DNA from: Corynebacterium freneyi
GTDB lineage: Bacteria; Actinomycetota; Actinomycetes; Mycobacteriales; Mycobacteriaceae
Assembly: GCF_030408835.1 (NCBI RefSeq)
Contig: NZ_CP047357.1
Location: 620,001 to 684,000 of the forward strand
Direction of reading: 5' to 3'
Length of the DNA: 64,000 nt
Part shown: positions 47,921 to 56,921 of the stretch, in pieces
Layout: each line of letters starts with the position of its first letter
Position numbering within the stretch: the stretch's first letter is position 1
Translations under genes and position numbers: made by a program
Notes under the pieces: generated by a model
Seen by the model: the letters and a program-made list of their open reading frames with translations, nothing else
The model's database searches: none
What the model was told of the DNA's origin: nothing

Positions 47921-49549
47921 GTGCCGTGGAAACCGGAGCACCCGGGCGAGTGGCCGACCCTCGGGTGGGAGGCTCTCGAGTGGATGTCGGAGATGCTGGC
48001 CCAGCCGGACTGCCCGGAGTACCGTCCGCTGGTGCTCACCCGCGAGCAAGCGCAGTTCGTCCTGGACTACTACCGGCTAGACCCGGTGACGGGCCGCCGG
48101 GTGGTGCGCCGCGGCGTGCTGTCGAGGGCGAAGGGGTGGGGCAAGTCCCCCATCGTCGGCGGTCTCGGCGCACTGGAGGCGCTGGGGCCCGTCGTCCCGG
48201 ACGGGTGGGATGCGGATGGCCGTCCGGTGGGGAAGCCGTGGTCGGAGGTCCGCACGCCGCTGGTGCAGTTCGCGGCGCTCAACGAGGACCAGACCCGGAA
48301 TGCCTACGACCCGCTGCTGGAGATGCTGCGTGAGGGGCCGGTGATGGACCACTACGACCTGGACCCGATGGAGACGTTCGTCGCCCTGCCGAAGGGTCGG
48401 ATCGAGTTCATCACGGCTGCCGCGCTGTCGAAGGAAGGGCAGCGGCCTGTGTTCGCGGGCCTGGACCAAACCGAGGGGTGGACGCGAACCAATGGTGGTG
48501 TGAATCTCGCGGCGGTGCTGCGCCGTAACGCGGCGAAGGTCGGCGGGTCGACTCTGGAGACCCCGAACGCCTACCGGCCCGGCAGTGGGTCTGTGTCGGA
48601 GCAGACGTTCGAGTACTCGGCGAAGATGCGGCAGGCAGGGACAACCGCCCCGGGGCTGCTGATCGACCATCGTGAAGCGCCGGCGGATACGGACCTGTCG
48701 GACGAGAAGTCGCTGCGCGCCGGGTTGCTGCACGCCTACGGGGACAGCGCCATCGAGCGCGGCGGGTGGGTCGATATCGGCCGGTTTGTGGATGAGATTT
48801 GGGATACGGCGACGGATCCGCAGGATGCGCGGCAGTTCTACCTCAACCAGGTCACCCACGCGTCCGATTCGTGGGTGTCGCAGCCTGCGCTGCGGGCCAT
48901 CGTGGACGACGACAAGGTCATCAGCCCCGGCGACACCATCGTCCTTGGGTTCGACGGGTCGCGTGGCCGCGTGCGAGGCAAGGCCGACGCCACCGCCTTG
49001 GTCGGGATGCGCGTGGAGGACAAGCATCTGTTTGAGATCGCGGTGTGGGAGGCCGGGCCGGATGCGCCGCAGACCTGGGCACCCAACCCGCTGGAGGTCG
49101 ACGCCACGGTGCGGGACACGTTTAAGCGGTACCGCGTCGTCGGTTTCTATGCCGACCCGTCAGGGTGGACGGGGCAGGTCGCCCAGTGGGAGGCGGATTT
49201 CGGTCGGAAGCTGCGCGTCAAGGCGTCTCGTGATCAGCCGATCGCGGCGTGGCCGCGCGGCAAGGGCCTGCGTGTTGGTGAGCAGGTTGAGAAGCTCCGC
49301 CAGGCCATCGTGGCGAAGGAGGTCACCATTTCCGATTCCCCGCAGTTGATGGGGCACCTGCTCAACGCCCGCCGGCGCACGACTCGTACCGGCTACTTGT
49401 TGTACAAGGACTACCCGGAAAGCCCGGCGAAGATCGACGCAGCCTACGCGGCGGTGATGGCCTACGCGGCGTGTATCGCCGCGGTTGCGGCCGGTATTGG
49501 TACCGGGCAGCGGCGTGAGCGTCGGAAGAGGAAGGCGGTGTTCGCGTGA
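47921..49549 (+). CDS. terL: Terminase large subunit
   Basis: A 542-residue packaging motor. The ATPase domain has a Walker A-like SRAKGWGKSP (68-77) and PVFAGLDQTEGWTR (Walker B region), and the C-terminal RNase H-like nuclease has LGFDGSRGR with conserved acidic residues, GFYADPSGW, and SPAKIDAAYAAVMAY. The GTG start at 47921 gives MPWKPEHPGEWPTLGW, a common N-terminus. It overlaps the portal gene by 4 bp. Confidence 0.93.
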   Translation: MPWKPEHPGEWPTLGWEALEWMSEMLAQPDCPEYRPLVLTREQAQFVLDYYRLDPVTGRRVVRRGVLSRAKGWGKSPIVGGLGALEALGPVVPDGWDADGRPVGKPWSEVRTPLVQFAALNEDQTRNAYDPLLEMLREGPVMDHYDLDPMETFVALPKGRIEFITAAALSKEGQRPVFAGLDQTEGWTRTNGGVNLAAVLRRNAAKVGGSTLETPNAYRPGSGSVSEQTFEYSAKMRQAGTTAPGLLIDHREAPADTDLSDEKSLRAGLLHAYGDSAIERGGWVDIGRFVDEIWDTATDPQDARQFYLNQVTHASDSWVSQPALRAIVDDDKVISPGDTIVLGFDGSRGRVRGKADATALVGMRVEDKHLFEIAVWEAGPDAPQTWAPNPLEVDATVRDTFKRYRVVGFYADPSGWTGQVAQWEADFGRKLRVKASRDQPIAAWPRGKGLRVGEQVEKLRQAIVAKEVTISDSPQLMGHLLNARRRTTRTGYLLYKDYPESPAKIDAAYAAVMAYAACIAAVAAGIGTGQRRERRKRKAVFA

Positions 49550-51036
49550 ATCAGTGGCCGGATGATCTGGCGGTGATGATGCGACAGTTGGTGGGGCAGA
49601 TCACCCAGCACGAGAAGACCAACAAGCTCAAGGAACTGTTCTACCGGGGGAGCCCTCCGGTGCGGAATATGGGTATCGCGATTCCCGAGAACCTTGTGTC
49701 CGTGACTCCGGCGGCCGGGTGGCCGGCCATTTTGGTGGATTCGATTGCCGAGCGCATCGACTTCCTGGGGTTCTCGGCTACTGGTGGGCACGGTGAGGTG
49801 CTGGCGGAGATCACGCGGATGTCGGGGCTGCGGACGGAGTTCCCGAAGGCGGTGACCGACTCTTTGGTGTACGGGGTGGGTTTCCTGGAGATCCGACCCC
49901 GTGTGGTCGGCGGCATGGTGCGGGCGGTTGCTCGGGCGGTGGATCCGATGTCGGCGACGTTCCGGTGGAACGACGAGGGCACGGAGGTCGCCGCGGGTCT
50001 GGTGGTCAAGCACACCGAAGACGGCCAGATGCTGCGGACGTTGTACCTGCCCGATGAGACCTGGTGGGAGGTGCCCACCGGAGAGCGGGGGAAGGTTGAG
50101 GTCCGCCACGAGGTGCATGGCCGCGGTATCGCGGGCCTGGTTCCTATCTTGAACCGGGTTCGGTCCGGGCACGCGAGGGGGCATTCGGAGATCACCCCGG
50201 CGGTGCAGTACCTCACCGAGCATGGCGTCCGCACGCTGCTCGGCATGGAGTACAACCGGGAGATATACACCGCGCCGGGTCGGCATGTCGAGGACGCGTA
50301 CCCGGAGACGGTGGGGATGTCGGAGGAGGCGTCGCAGCGGGAGAACCGCCGGGCGGCATGGAATGCGTCGATGTCGAGCTTCACTGTGTTCCCGCCGACC
50401 GAGGTGGTCGATGAGGACGGCAACGTGACGGTGCGGACTCCGAAGGTCGGGCAGTTCACAGCGTCGTCGCCGGGCCCGTACATCGATGAGTTGAAGATGG
50501 TCACGCAGATGCTCGCCGCCGAGGGTGGCATCCCCGCCGAGTACCTCGGATTCGTGACCGACAACCCGTCGTCGGCGGAGGCGATCCAGGCTCGCGAGTT
50601 CAAGCTGGTGAAGAAGTCGGAGCTGAAGAACCGGCAGCAGGTGCCGACGCTGGTGGGGAGGGTGGCCCCGCTGATGTGGCACATCGTTTTCGGGGAGCCG
50701 ATGGCCGAGGAGGAGCAGTCCGATCTTGATGTGCTGTTCCGTAATCCGGCGATGCCGACGTTGGCGGCTGCGGCGGATGCGTGGACGAAGGCGGCTGGTG
50801 CTGGGCTGGTCCCGGGCCGGTCCGCGGTCGGCTACGAGCTGATGGGGTTCACCCCGGAGCAGATTCGCCGGATTGAGGCGGACTGGGCGCGGGATACGTC
50901 GAGGGCGCTGGTTGGTGACCTCGCGGATCGTGCGGCGAAGGCCCGCGCGGAGTCCACCCGTGTGGAGCAGTTGAAGCAGCAGACGCAGGTCGAGGGGGTG
51001 GCGTGGGATGCCGATGACGCCGCAGATGATGGCTGA
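49546..51036 (+). CDS. Portal protein (SPP1 gp6-like)
   Basis: A 496-residue portal subunit. Features: YRGSPPVRNMGIAIPENLVS near the N-terminus, the wing/stem region EIRPRVVGGMVRAVARAVDP, LTEHGVRTLLGMEYNREIYT, GIPAEYLGFVTDNPSSAEAI. Twelve copies form the DNA entry ring of the capsid. The C-terminal 29 bp overlap the MuF-type gene. Confidence 0.9.
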   Translation: MNQWPDDLAVMMRQLVGQITQHEKTNKLKELFYRGSPPVRNMGIAIPENLVSVTPAAGWPAILVDSIAERIDFLGFSATGGHGEVLAEITRMSGLRTEFPKAVTDSLVYGVGFLEIRPRVVGGMVRAVARAVDPMSATFRWNDEGTEVAAGLVVKHTEDGQMLRTLYLPDETWWEVPTGERGKVEVRHEVHGRGIAGLVPILNRVRSGHARGHSEITPAVQYLTEHGVRTLLGMEYNREIYTAPGRHVEDAYPETVGMSEEASQRENRRAAWNASMSSFTVFPPTEVVDEDGNVTVRTPKVGQFTASSPGPYIDELKMVTQMLAAEGGIPAEYLGFVTDNPSSAEAIQAREFKLVKKSELKNRQQVPTLVGRVAPLMWHIVFGEPMAEEEQSDLDVLFRNPAMPTLAAAADAWTKAAGAGLVPGRSAVGYELMGFTPEQIRRIEADWARDTSRALVGDLADRAAKARAESTRVEQLKQQTQVEGVAWDADDAADDG

Positions 51037-51700
51037 CGTCCACCAGGCGCTGGACAATACCTCGACGCTGGCGGCGGAGCAGATCTTTGCCCTGTACGAG
51101 ATGGTGTACGGCGCTGACCGGGCGGAGTTTGAACGGGTCGTCGGTGAGATTGCCCCGGAGATCCTGGCGTCGTTCCGGTCGACGTCGGTGGACATCATGG
51201 CCGGGGCGCTGGATGAGGGGACGTCGCTGGCGCTGTCGACGGACGCGATGGCGTCGGCGGCGTACCTCAATCCCAACCGGGTGACCGGGCTGACGGGGTG
51301 GGTGGCGGCGGAGTTGTCCGACCCGGAGTCGGCGCTGCGCAAGCTCGCGGGCATCGGCGTGAAACTGGTTCTCGAAGGGCCACGGAGGTACTCGACGGCG
51401 GTGGCGGAGGAGAACGACACCACCGCCAGGACGTTCGCCCAGCCGGGGGCGTGCGAGTGGTGCCGGTACATCGCGGTGCAGGGCCACCGGTACGGGGCGT
51501 ACGGCGGGGAGTGGGTGCAGCAATTCCACGAGCACTGCCGGTGCGTCCTGATCCCCGCGTCGGAGTACATCGAGCCGGACTACGTCCTGGCGTGGGACCG
51601 GCAGTTCGACCAGGCCGGCGACATGGTCGGGTCGGCGTACGGCAAGCGCACGTGGCGGCAGTACATGGCGAAGATGCGAGAGCTGAACAAGCAGATCTAG
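51008..51700 (+). CDS. MuF-type minor head / capsid maturation-associated protein
   Basis: A 230-residue protein whose C-terminal part (ACEWCRYIAVQG...FHEHCRCVLIP) carries the CxxC...HxHCxC cluster of phage MuF (VG15-type) head proteins. These are packaged in the capsid and linked to the portal. A terminator follows. Confidence 0.8.
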   Translation: MPMTPQMMADVHQALDNTSTLAAEQIFALYEMVYGADRAEFERVVGEIAPEILASFRSTSVDIMAGALDEGTSLALSTDAMASAAYLNPNRVTGLTGWVAAELSDPESALRKLAGIGVKLVLEGPRRYSTAVAEENDTTARTFAQPGACEWCRYIAVQGHRYGAYGGEWVQQFHEHCRCVLIPASEYIEPDYVLAWDRQFDQAGDMVGSAYGKRTWRQYMAKMRELNKQI

Positions 51701-51714
51701 GTAGTCACCCCGCG

Positions 51715-51739
51715 CCCGCAAATGGGCTGCGGGTTTTTT
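51715..51739 (+). terminator. Rho-independent terminator after the MuF-type gene
   Basis: CCCGCA-AATGGGC-TGCGGG followed by six T. It lies between portal/MuF and scaffold genes and may set their relative expression. Confidence 0.75.
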
Positions 51740-51773
51740 CATGCCCAAATTCGAAAAGGAGACGGCACCCACC

Positions 51774-52322
51774 ATGGGAAACCTCACCAAGAACAACGAT
51801 TCCGACGAGCAGCAGCAGGGCAATGGGCCCACCGCGGAGGCCAGTGGTGGTGCCCAGCAGGGAGGCAACGGCCCCGACAACGGCGTCGGCACGGGCGCTG
51901 GCACCGAGGCCAATGGCTCCGGTGACGGCGAGAAGATCACCGACTGGAAGCAGCACGCCCGCACCTGGGAGCAGCGCGCCAAGGACAACAAGCAGGCAGA
52001 GGAGGCCGCCATCTCCCGCGCGGCGGCCGCCGAACAGCGACTGCAGGAAATGACCGAGAGGGAAACCGCGGCGCGGCTCAACGTCCGCCGCATGACCCTC
52101 GCCGTCGACCTCGGCATGAGCCGGGAGAAGGCCGAGGAGGTCTTCACCGCCACCGACGAGGAGACGCTGGCGGCGCAGGAAGCCGCGTACCGGGCGGGCC
52201 GCGAGTCCGCCCCGAAGAGTGCGGAAAGCACTGGGACGCGCAACGAGGGCGGCACCGGGCAGCCGGGGCCGCCGAAGAAGGACTACAAGGCGATCGCTGC
52301 GGAACTCCGCAAGCGCGCATAA
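51774..52322 (+). CDS. Capsid scaffold-like protein
   Basis: A 182-residue protein with a Gly/Gln/Ala-rich disordered N-terminus, a central coiled coil (WKQHARTWEQRAKDNKQAEE; AAAAEQRLQEMTERETAARL) and a basic C-terminus (KKDYKAIAAELRKRA). This is the classic scaffold profile just upstream of the decoration and capsid genes. Start 51774 has AAGGAG upstream; the ATG at 51741 lies right after a terminator. Confidence 0.75.
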   Translation: MGNLTKNNDSDEQQQGNGPTAEASGGAQQGGNGPDNGVGTGAGTEANGSGDGEKITDWKQHARTWEQRAKDNKQAEEAAISRAAAAEQRLQEMTERETAARLNVRRMTLAVDLGMSREKAEEVFTATDEETLAAQEAAYRAGRESAPKSAESTGTRNEGGTGQPGPPKKDYKAIAAELRKRA

Positions 52323-52346
52323 CTCAATCACCGAAGGAGGCCAATC

Positions 52347-52733
52347 ATGGCTTTTTCGTTCACCCGGGAGGACATCCCGGCTGACAACCTGACCTGGCTG
52401 GGGTCGAAGCATGCGGTCGGAGACGCCCGCACGATCACCCTCGACGGCACCAAGTTCACCGCGCTCGCCGACAAGGGCATCATCCCTTCCGGCATCGCGC
52501 TGACCGAGGGCGCGGGCGGCCTGTTCGCCCCCGCCACCGACGCCACCAAGGTCGACGGGTTCCTACTGACCCAGCAGAAGCTCAAGGCCGGCAACATCGT
52601 CGCCCCGATGCTCGACCATGGCCGCATCATCGCGGCGAAGGCCCCGGAGCAGTCCGTCGACGTCAAGACCATCGATAATCCGCTTTTCGTCATCGTCGGC
52701 AAGGCTCCGGCGGGCGACGTCGTCGGCGGCTGA
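52347..52733 (+). CDS. Head decoration-like protein
   Basis: A 128-residue beta-rich protein (HAVGDARTITLDGTKFTALA; GFLLTQQKLKAGNIVAPMLD) in the position of lambda gpD-type or fusion-type decoration proteins. AAGGAGG upstream. It probably trims and stabilises the capsid. Confidence 0.65.
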   Translation: MAFSFTREDIPADNLTWLGSKHAVGDARTITLDGTKFTALADKGIIPSGIALTEGAGGLFAPATDATKVDGFLLTQQKLKAGNIVAPMLDHGRIIAAKAPEQSVDVKTIDNPLFVIVGKAPAGDVVGG

Positions 52734-52752
52734 CCCCAGGAGGGAATGAATC

Positions 52753-53772
52753 ATGGAGTTTCTCACCGATCCGTCGCCGATGGATCTCACCGGAGTCATC
52801 CGGCTGACTACGGAGGCATACGAGGCGGAGCGTTCGACGCTCGCCCAGTTCCTCCCGAACACGCACATCAACAGCAACGTCGCGAAGCTGTCCGACATCG
52901 TCGCGACGCAGGGTGACGCCGCCGAGGTGCGTTCCTACGATGCGGAAGCCCCGATCGGCAAGGCCGCGGAGAAGGTCCGCGCCATCACGTTCGAGCTGCC
53001 CCCGGTGTCGCAGAAGCTGCGCGTCACTGAAGCCAACCAGCTCACCGACATTGCGACGAGCAACCTCGGTGCGACCGTCAACCGCTACGGCAAGCAGGTC
53101 GGCGAGGCCATCGCCGACCGGCTGGAGCTGTTCCGCGGTGAGGTGCTGGCCACCGGCAAGATCGACATCCAGGGCGAGAACGGCGTCTACGTCGATGTCG
53201 ACTTCGGTCGCGATTCGGCGATGGAGCCGACCGTGGGGACGTCGTGGGAGGACGCGAGCGCGACGCCGCTGGCCGACCTTGAGGAGTGGCTGGAGGCGTA
53301 CTCCGACCACAACGATGGTGACGCCAGCACGCTCGTGCTGTCGAAGCGTGCCCTGCGCACCCTGGTGCGCAACAAGGAGATCATCGGTGCTGTCACCGAT
53401 GCCCCGGCGAAGACCCGTGTCACCCCGGCGATGGTCGTCTCCCTGCTCACCGAGTTCGGCATCACCGAGGTCGTGACCTACGACCGGAAGGTCCGTGTCG
53501 CCGGTTCGCAGAAGCGTGTCCTCGCTGAGGACACGGCGCTGCTGCTGCCGTCCGCCGCTGATCTGGCTGTCGGCCGCACGGTTTTCGGCACCACCGTCGA
53601 GGCCGCCGAGGCTGCGTACGGGTACGGCATCGCCCCGGAGGACGCGCCGGGCATTGTCGTCGGCGCGTGGCGCCAGAATGACCCTGCCGGCGTGTGGGTG
53701 CATGGCACTGCGATTGCCGCGCCGGTGCTGACCAACCCGGATCTGGCGATGGCCGCGAAGATCTCGAAGTAG
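52753..53772 (+). CDS. Major capsid protein (HK97 fold)
   Basis: A 339-residue capsid protein: an N-terminal arm (LTDPSPMDLTGVIRLTTEAY), QKLRVTEANQLTDIATSNLG, STLVLSKRALRTLVRNKEII and the C-terminal GVWVHGTAIAAPVLTNPDLA. This pattern fits the HK97-like capsid proteins of actinophages. It follows AGGAGGGAAT. Confidence 0.85.
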   Translation: MEFLTDPSPMDLTGVIRLTTEAYEAERSTLAQFLPNTHINSNVAKLSDIVATQGDAAEVRSYDAEAPIGKAAEKVRAITFELPPVSQKLRVTEANQLTDIATSNLGATVNRYGKQVGEAIADRLELFRGEVLATGKIDIQGENGVYVDVDFGRDSAMEPTVGTSWEDASATPLADLEEWLEAYSDHNDGDASTLVLSKRALRTLVRNKEIIGAVTDAPAKTRVTPAMVVSLLTEFGITEVVTYDRKVRVAGSQKRVLAEDTALLLPSAADLAVGRTVFGTTVEAAEAAYGYGIAPEDAPGIVVGAWRQNDPAGVWVHGTAIAAPVLTNPDLAMAAKISK

Positions 53773-53778
53773 CCACGC

Positions 53779-54168
53779 ATGTCCTCCATCATCAGCGTCA
53801 CTGACATTGGGGATGCTCTGGGAGAGCCGGTGCCCGCCGGCGAGTTTGGCCAGGTGGAAAACCTGATAGACCAGGCCGTCGCGGCCGTCGAGGGTTACCT
53901 CCACCCGGCCGGTATCCCGTACCCGATCCCTCGGGCGGTCCGGGCCGTGGCGGTGCGGATGGTTGTCCGGTCGCTGCGATCCGAGGATGCGGGGCTGCAG
54001 CCGGGTATGTCGGGCGAAATGCACGTCGCCGGCAGCTTCACGCATCAGCGGAACTTCTCTTCGTCGGCGTCTGACGGCGGGGTTTGGATGAACCGGCAGG
54101 ACAAGCAGATGCTGCGGCCGTTCCGGCGGCGCGGCGGCATCGTGTCGGTGCCGTACGAGATGGGGTGA
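53779..54168 (+). CDS. Head-tail connector protein (gp6-like)
   Basis: A 129-residue adaptor in the usual place after the capsid gene. Helical N-terminal half (GQVENLIDQAVAAVEGYLHP; RAVRAVAVRMVVRSLRSED) and a loop-rich C-terminus. Connects portal and tail. Confidence 0.7.
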   Translation: MSSIISVTDIGDALGEPVPAGEFGQVENLIDQAVAAVEGYLHPAGIPYPIPRAVRAVAVRMVVRSLRSEDAGLQPGMSGEMHVAGSFTHQRNFSSSASDGGVWMNRQDKQMLRPFRRRGGIVSVPYEMG

Positions 54169-54174
54169 TGCGTG

Positions 54175-54516
54175 ATGGCGTTCATTCCGATGCCGTTCGA
54201 GGTGCAGCTGCTGCGCCCCGACATCGTCGGCACCGACGAGCTCGGCAACGACGTGACCCGGAAGCAACCTCCAGTCGCGGTGCCCGCCGCCGGGTGGTCG
54301 GAGCCGTCCGACCAGGCGAAGCAGACGTTCGACGCCCCGGAGCACGTGACCTACGCCCTCGACCTCCTGGCAGAGGCTGGGCGGATCACGGTCGGCGACT
54401 CCGTGCGGGTCGACGGCGTGACCTACCGGGCGGTGGGCCGCGCTAACTACGACCACGGCCCGTTCCGATTCGAACCCGGTATTGACGTCATCAAGCTCGG
54501 AAGGAGCACAGGGTGA
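54175..54516 (+). CDS. Head closure / stopper-like protein
   Basis: A 113-residue beta-rich protein (EVQLLRPDIVGTDELGNDVT; RITVGDSVRVDGVTYRAVGR), typical of the gp16/HK97 gp7-like stopper family. A GTG directly before the ATG is an alternative start. Overlaps the next gene by 4 bp. Confidence 0.65.
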   Translation: MAFIPMPFEVQLLRPDIVGTDELGNDVTRKQPPVAVPAAGWSEPSDQAKQTFDAPEHVTYALDLLAEAGRITVGDSVRVDGVTYRAVGRANYDHGPFRFEPGIDVIKLGRSTG

Positions 54517-54758
54517 GCAACATCAGTCGAATCAAGTGGAACATGGGCACGTTCCGGGAAGTCCGTCACGACCCGGTGGCCGCCGCCATCGTCGACGGCG
54601 CTGCGCAACGCGGCGCTGCCTTTGCCGGCGACGGCTACGAAGCCGGGTCGTACGCGGGGAAGTCCCGCCACCGTGGGTCGATCATCACCGCGACACCGCG
54701 GGCGATGCGGGACAACGCGAAGAACCACACGTTGGCGAGGGTGATCGATGCGCTATGA
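54513..54758 (+). CDS. Small head-tail joining protein
   Basis: An 81-residue GTG-started protein (RHDPVAAAIVDGAAQRGAAF) in the position of HK97 gp10-type proteins, shorter than usual. Overlaps the next gene by 11 bp. Confidence 0.55.
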   Translation: MSNISRIKWNMGTFREVRHDPVAAAIVDGAAQRGAAFAGDGYEAGSYAGKSRHRGSIITATPRAMRDNAKNHTLARVIDAL

Positions 54759-55146
54759 CGACCCCCGTGCCGCCGAGGCGATGCGTGAGCTTCTGCTCAT
54801 GATCGTGGCCGGTGTGCGCGTGGTGACGCAGCTTCCGAAGGAAATGCCGGACACGCTGATCCGGATTGAGCGCGTGGGCGGAAAGCCGGATAACGCGGTC
54901 ACCGATGGGGGCCGGTTCATGGTCCAGGTGTATGCGCGCACGGATGTGGAAGCCGGGCGGCTCGCGGGGGTCATCCTCGCGGCGCTCAATGACCACTTCT
55001 GGCGAGGTATGCGCACCGACCGTGGGCACATGCTCCGCGGCTGGGTTCATGAATCGATGATGAGCCTCGCTGACCCCGACCGGCCGGGCTTTGCCCGCTG
55101 GCAGATCATGGGCCGTTTGCAGCTTTCGCTGCTGCGGCCTGACTGA
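54748..55146 (+). CDS. Tail terminator-like protein
   Basis: A 132-residue protein with the fold pattern of tail terminator/minor tail gpU-type proteins (LPKEMPDTLIRIERVGGKPD, GGRFMVQVYARTDVEAGRLA, NDHFWRGMRTDRGHM). It caps the tail tube and lies directly before the major tail protein gene. Confidence 0.65.
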   Translation: MRYDDPRAAEAMRELLLMIVAGVRVVTQLPKEMPDTLIRIERVGGKPDNAVTDGGRFMVQVYARTDVEAGRLAGVILAALNDHFWRGMRTDRGHMLRGWVHESMMSLADPDRPGFARWQIMGRLQLSLLRPD

Positions 55147-55168
55147 CGACCGCAAGTAACTACCTACA

Positions 55169-55191
55169 GCACCCTTCTGGGGTGCTTTTTT
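55169..55191 (+). terminator. Rho-independent terminator before the major tail gene
   Basis: GCACCC-TTCTG-GGGTGC followed by six T. It would lower read-through between connector and tail genes, or is overcome by late antitermination. Confidence 0.78.
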
Positions 55192-55211
55192 CATGCCACG
55201 AGGAGGCAACC

Positions 55212-56036
55212 ATGGCGAACGTCGCCAACATCACTTCTTCCAATCCGGGCCGTAATGGTGTGTTTTTCCGCGCGCCGGTCGGCACTCCGCTGCCGACCAA
55301 CGCGTCCGACGATCTCGATCCGCTGTTCGTCGACCAGGGCATCGTCGGTGAGGACGGTGTAGCTCAGGCCATTACCCGTGACCCCGAGGATGTCAAGGCG
55401 TATGGCGGTGACACCGTTTACACGTTGCAGACGGATTACGGCCAGGAGTTCACCCTGACCGTGTACGAGTCCACGAACGTCCCGACCCTCAAGACTGTTT
55501 TCGGTGACTCCAACGTCGTCGAGACCGACGAGGGCCTGAAGGTCGTCCACAACAAGACCCGACTGCCGCGCAGCTCGGCGGTGTTCGAGCACCTCATCGA
55601 CCAGGGCGTGAAGCGTCAGGTCGCTGAGCAGGCGCAGGTCGTGTCCGTCGGCGACATCGTCAACGTGCACTCGGACATCGTCAAGTACGAGCTGACGATC
55701 AAGCTGTACCCCGACTCCGAGGGCAATCTGCTGTACGAGTTCTACGCGTTCCTGGGTGGTGAGGGTCCGCTGCAGATCGTGTCGCAGGTCATCGTCGGCG
55801 GCCAGGCCGGTGTCGAGTACACCGCCAAGCTCATTGCCGCTGGTGGTGCCTCCCCGTACACCTGGGAGGCTGTCGGTGCCCTGCCGGATGGTCTGTCGCT
55901 GGCTCCGGACGGCACCCTGTCGGGCACCCCTACGGCAGAGGGCACGCACACCGTGACCGCGAAGGTCACTGACTCTGACGGCAAGGCCGTGCAGAAGCCG
56001 CTGGAACTCAAGGTTGCGCCGGCCGCTGAGGGCTAG
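55212..56036 (+). CDS. Major tail protein with C-terminal Ig-like domain
   Basis: A 274-residue tail-tube protein. Residues ~1-190 are the tube domain (RNGVFFRAPVGTPLPTNASD, EDGVAQAITRDPEDVKAYGG). Residues ~195-270 form a separate Ig-like (He_PIG-type) domain: ASPYTWEAVGALPDGLSLAP, GTLSGTPTAEGTHTVTAKVT. Such domains decorate tails and may bind cell-surface glycans. AGGAGG precedes the start. Confidence 0.85.
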   Translation: MANVANITSSNPGRNGVFFRAPVGTPLPTNASDDLDPLFVDQGIVGEDGVAQAITRDPEDVKAYGGDTVYTLQTDYGQEFTLTVYESTNVPTLKTVFGDSNVVETDEGLKVVHNKTRLPRSSAVFEHLIDQGVKRQVAEQAQVVSVGDIVNVHSDIVKYELTIKLYPDSEGNLLYEFYAFLGGEGPLQIVSQVIVGGQAGVEYTAKLIAAGGASPYTWEAVGALPDGLSLAPDGTLSGTPTAEGTHTVTAKVTDSDGKAVQKPLELKVAPAAEG

Positions 56037-56054
56037 ATCCTGGCGGGCGGTTTC

Positions 56055-56092
56055 GCGTCTCCCCGCACCCAATTGAGACGCCCCCTTTTTTT
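56055..56092 (+). terminator. Rho-independent terminator after the major tail gene
   Basis: GCGTCT pairs with AGACGC across a 15 nt loop, followed by CCCC and seven T. It is typical of the step-down after the abundant tail-tube gene. Confidence 0.65.
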
Positions 56093-56121
56093 GACCCCAC
56101 CCCGAGCCCCAGGAGGCACTT

Positions 56122-56484
56122 ATGGCACGCACGATCATTCCCGCTCATGACGAGCGGGTGCAGGTTGAGATCCTTATCCCGCAGGCCGACAAGCGGAAGA
56201 AGCCGCTGCGGTTCATCGCACCCCGTTTTGAGTTTCTGCCGCGCAATCTGGCCGAAGGGTTCGGGGAGTGGGTGTCGAAGATCCTCACGTCGGACGAGGA
56301 TGACGGCGAGGGGCAGGTGTTGACTGAGGAGCTGATGCTCAATTACTGGCTTGAGCGCCTCGGCATGGAGGATGCGGATGCGCTGCTGGATCTGACCCGC
56401 GGTGAGAAGAGGCAGATTTGGGCGGCGTGGCAGGAGGAGTCCACGTCCACGCTGGGGGAATCCGAACCCTCCTCCGATTCCTAG
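56122..56484 (+). CDS. Tail assembly chaperone G
   Basis: A 120-residue acidic protein before the tape measure gene (FIAPRFEFLPRNLAEGFGEW; LTEELMLNYWLERLGMEDAD). With the next frame it forms the G / G-T pair of siphophages, where G coats the tape measure during tail assembly. The -1 shift site lies close to its 3' end. Confidence 0.8.
   Translation: MARTIIPAHDERVQVEILIPQADKRKKPLRFIAPRFEFLPRNLAEGFGEWVSKILTSDEDDGEGQVLTEELMLNYWLERLGMEDADALLDLTRGEKRQIWAAWQEESTSTLGESEPSSDS
56454..56460 (+). promoter_or_regulatory. Predicted -1 programmed frameshift site
   Basis: GGGGGAA within CTG GGG GAA, 22 bp before the G stop. A one-base slip on GGG enters the open frame GGA ATC CGA ACC, giving the G-T fusion. 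The second frame has no start codon with a ribosome site of its own. Confidence 0.7.
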
Positions 56485-56912
56485 ACGAGGAGGGCATGGA
56501 GAAGGCGTTGGCCTTCGACCTGATGGAGCGTGGCAGGTCGATCCATGATCTGGGCAGTATTCGCATGTCGTGGGTCGAGTTGGGTGCGTTCATTGCGCAT
56601 GCCCCGCCGGACTCGGCGATCAGGATGCTGCGGGACCCCTTGAGTGCGTTTAGGACGGCGGAGTCGACGCTGCTGTCCACGGTGGTGGACACGCTTGCGG
56701 GGGCGAATTGGCAGCGCGGCGGGGGCAAGGGTGCCCGTCCGCAGCCGTTGATGAAGCGGATTCAGCAGGAGCTGGACCGGCAGAAGCAAGACGCGTCGGC
56801 CCCGGCGTCGGTGGCGCAGATGACGTCGATCCGCGAGGAGCTCGCCGCCCGTCGACGTAAATCGGTAGCTGCCACGGGCATGACCCGGGCGGTGAAGAAC
56901 ACGAAGCCTTAG
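56457..56912 (+). CDS. Tail assembly chaperone T part, expressed by frameshift
   Basis: About 151 residues read in the -1 frame (GIRTLLRFLDEEGMEKALAF, RMSWVELGAFIAHAPPDSAI), made only as a fusion to chaperone G. The C-terminus is basic (SIREELAARRRKSVAATG). It recruits tail-tube subunits to the tape measure complex. It ends 9 bp before the tape measure gene. Confidence 0.75.
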   Translation, partial: GIRTLLRFLDEEGMEKALAFDLMERGRSIHDLGSIRMSWVELGAFIAHAPPDSAIRMLRDPLSAFRTAESTLLSTVVDTLAGANWQRGGGKGARPQPLMKRIQQELDRQKQDASAPASVAQMTSIREELAARRRKSVAATGMTRAVKNTKP

Positions 56913-56921
56913 GAGGCACCC

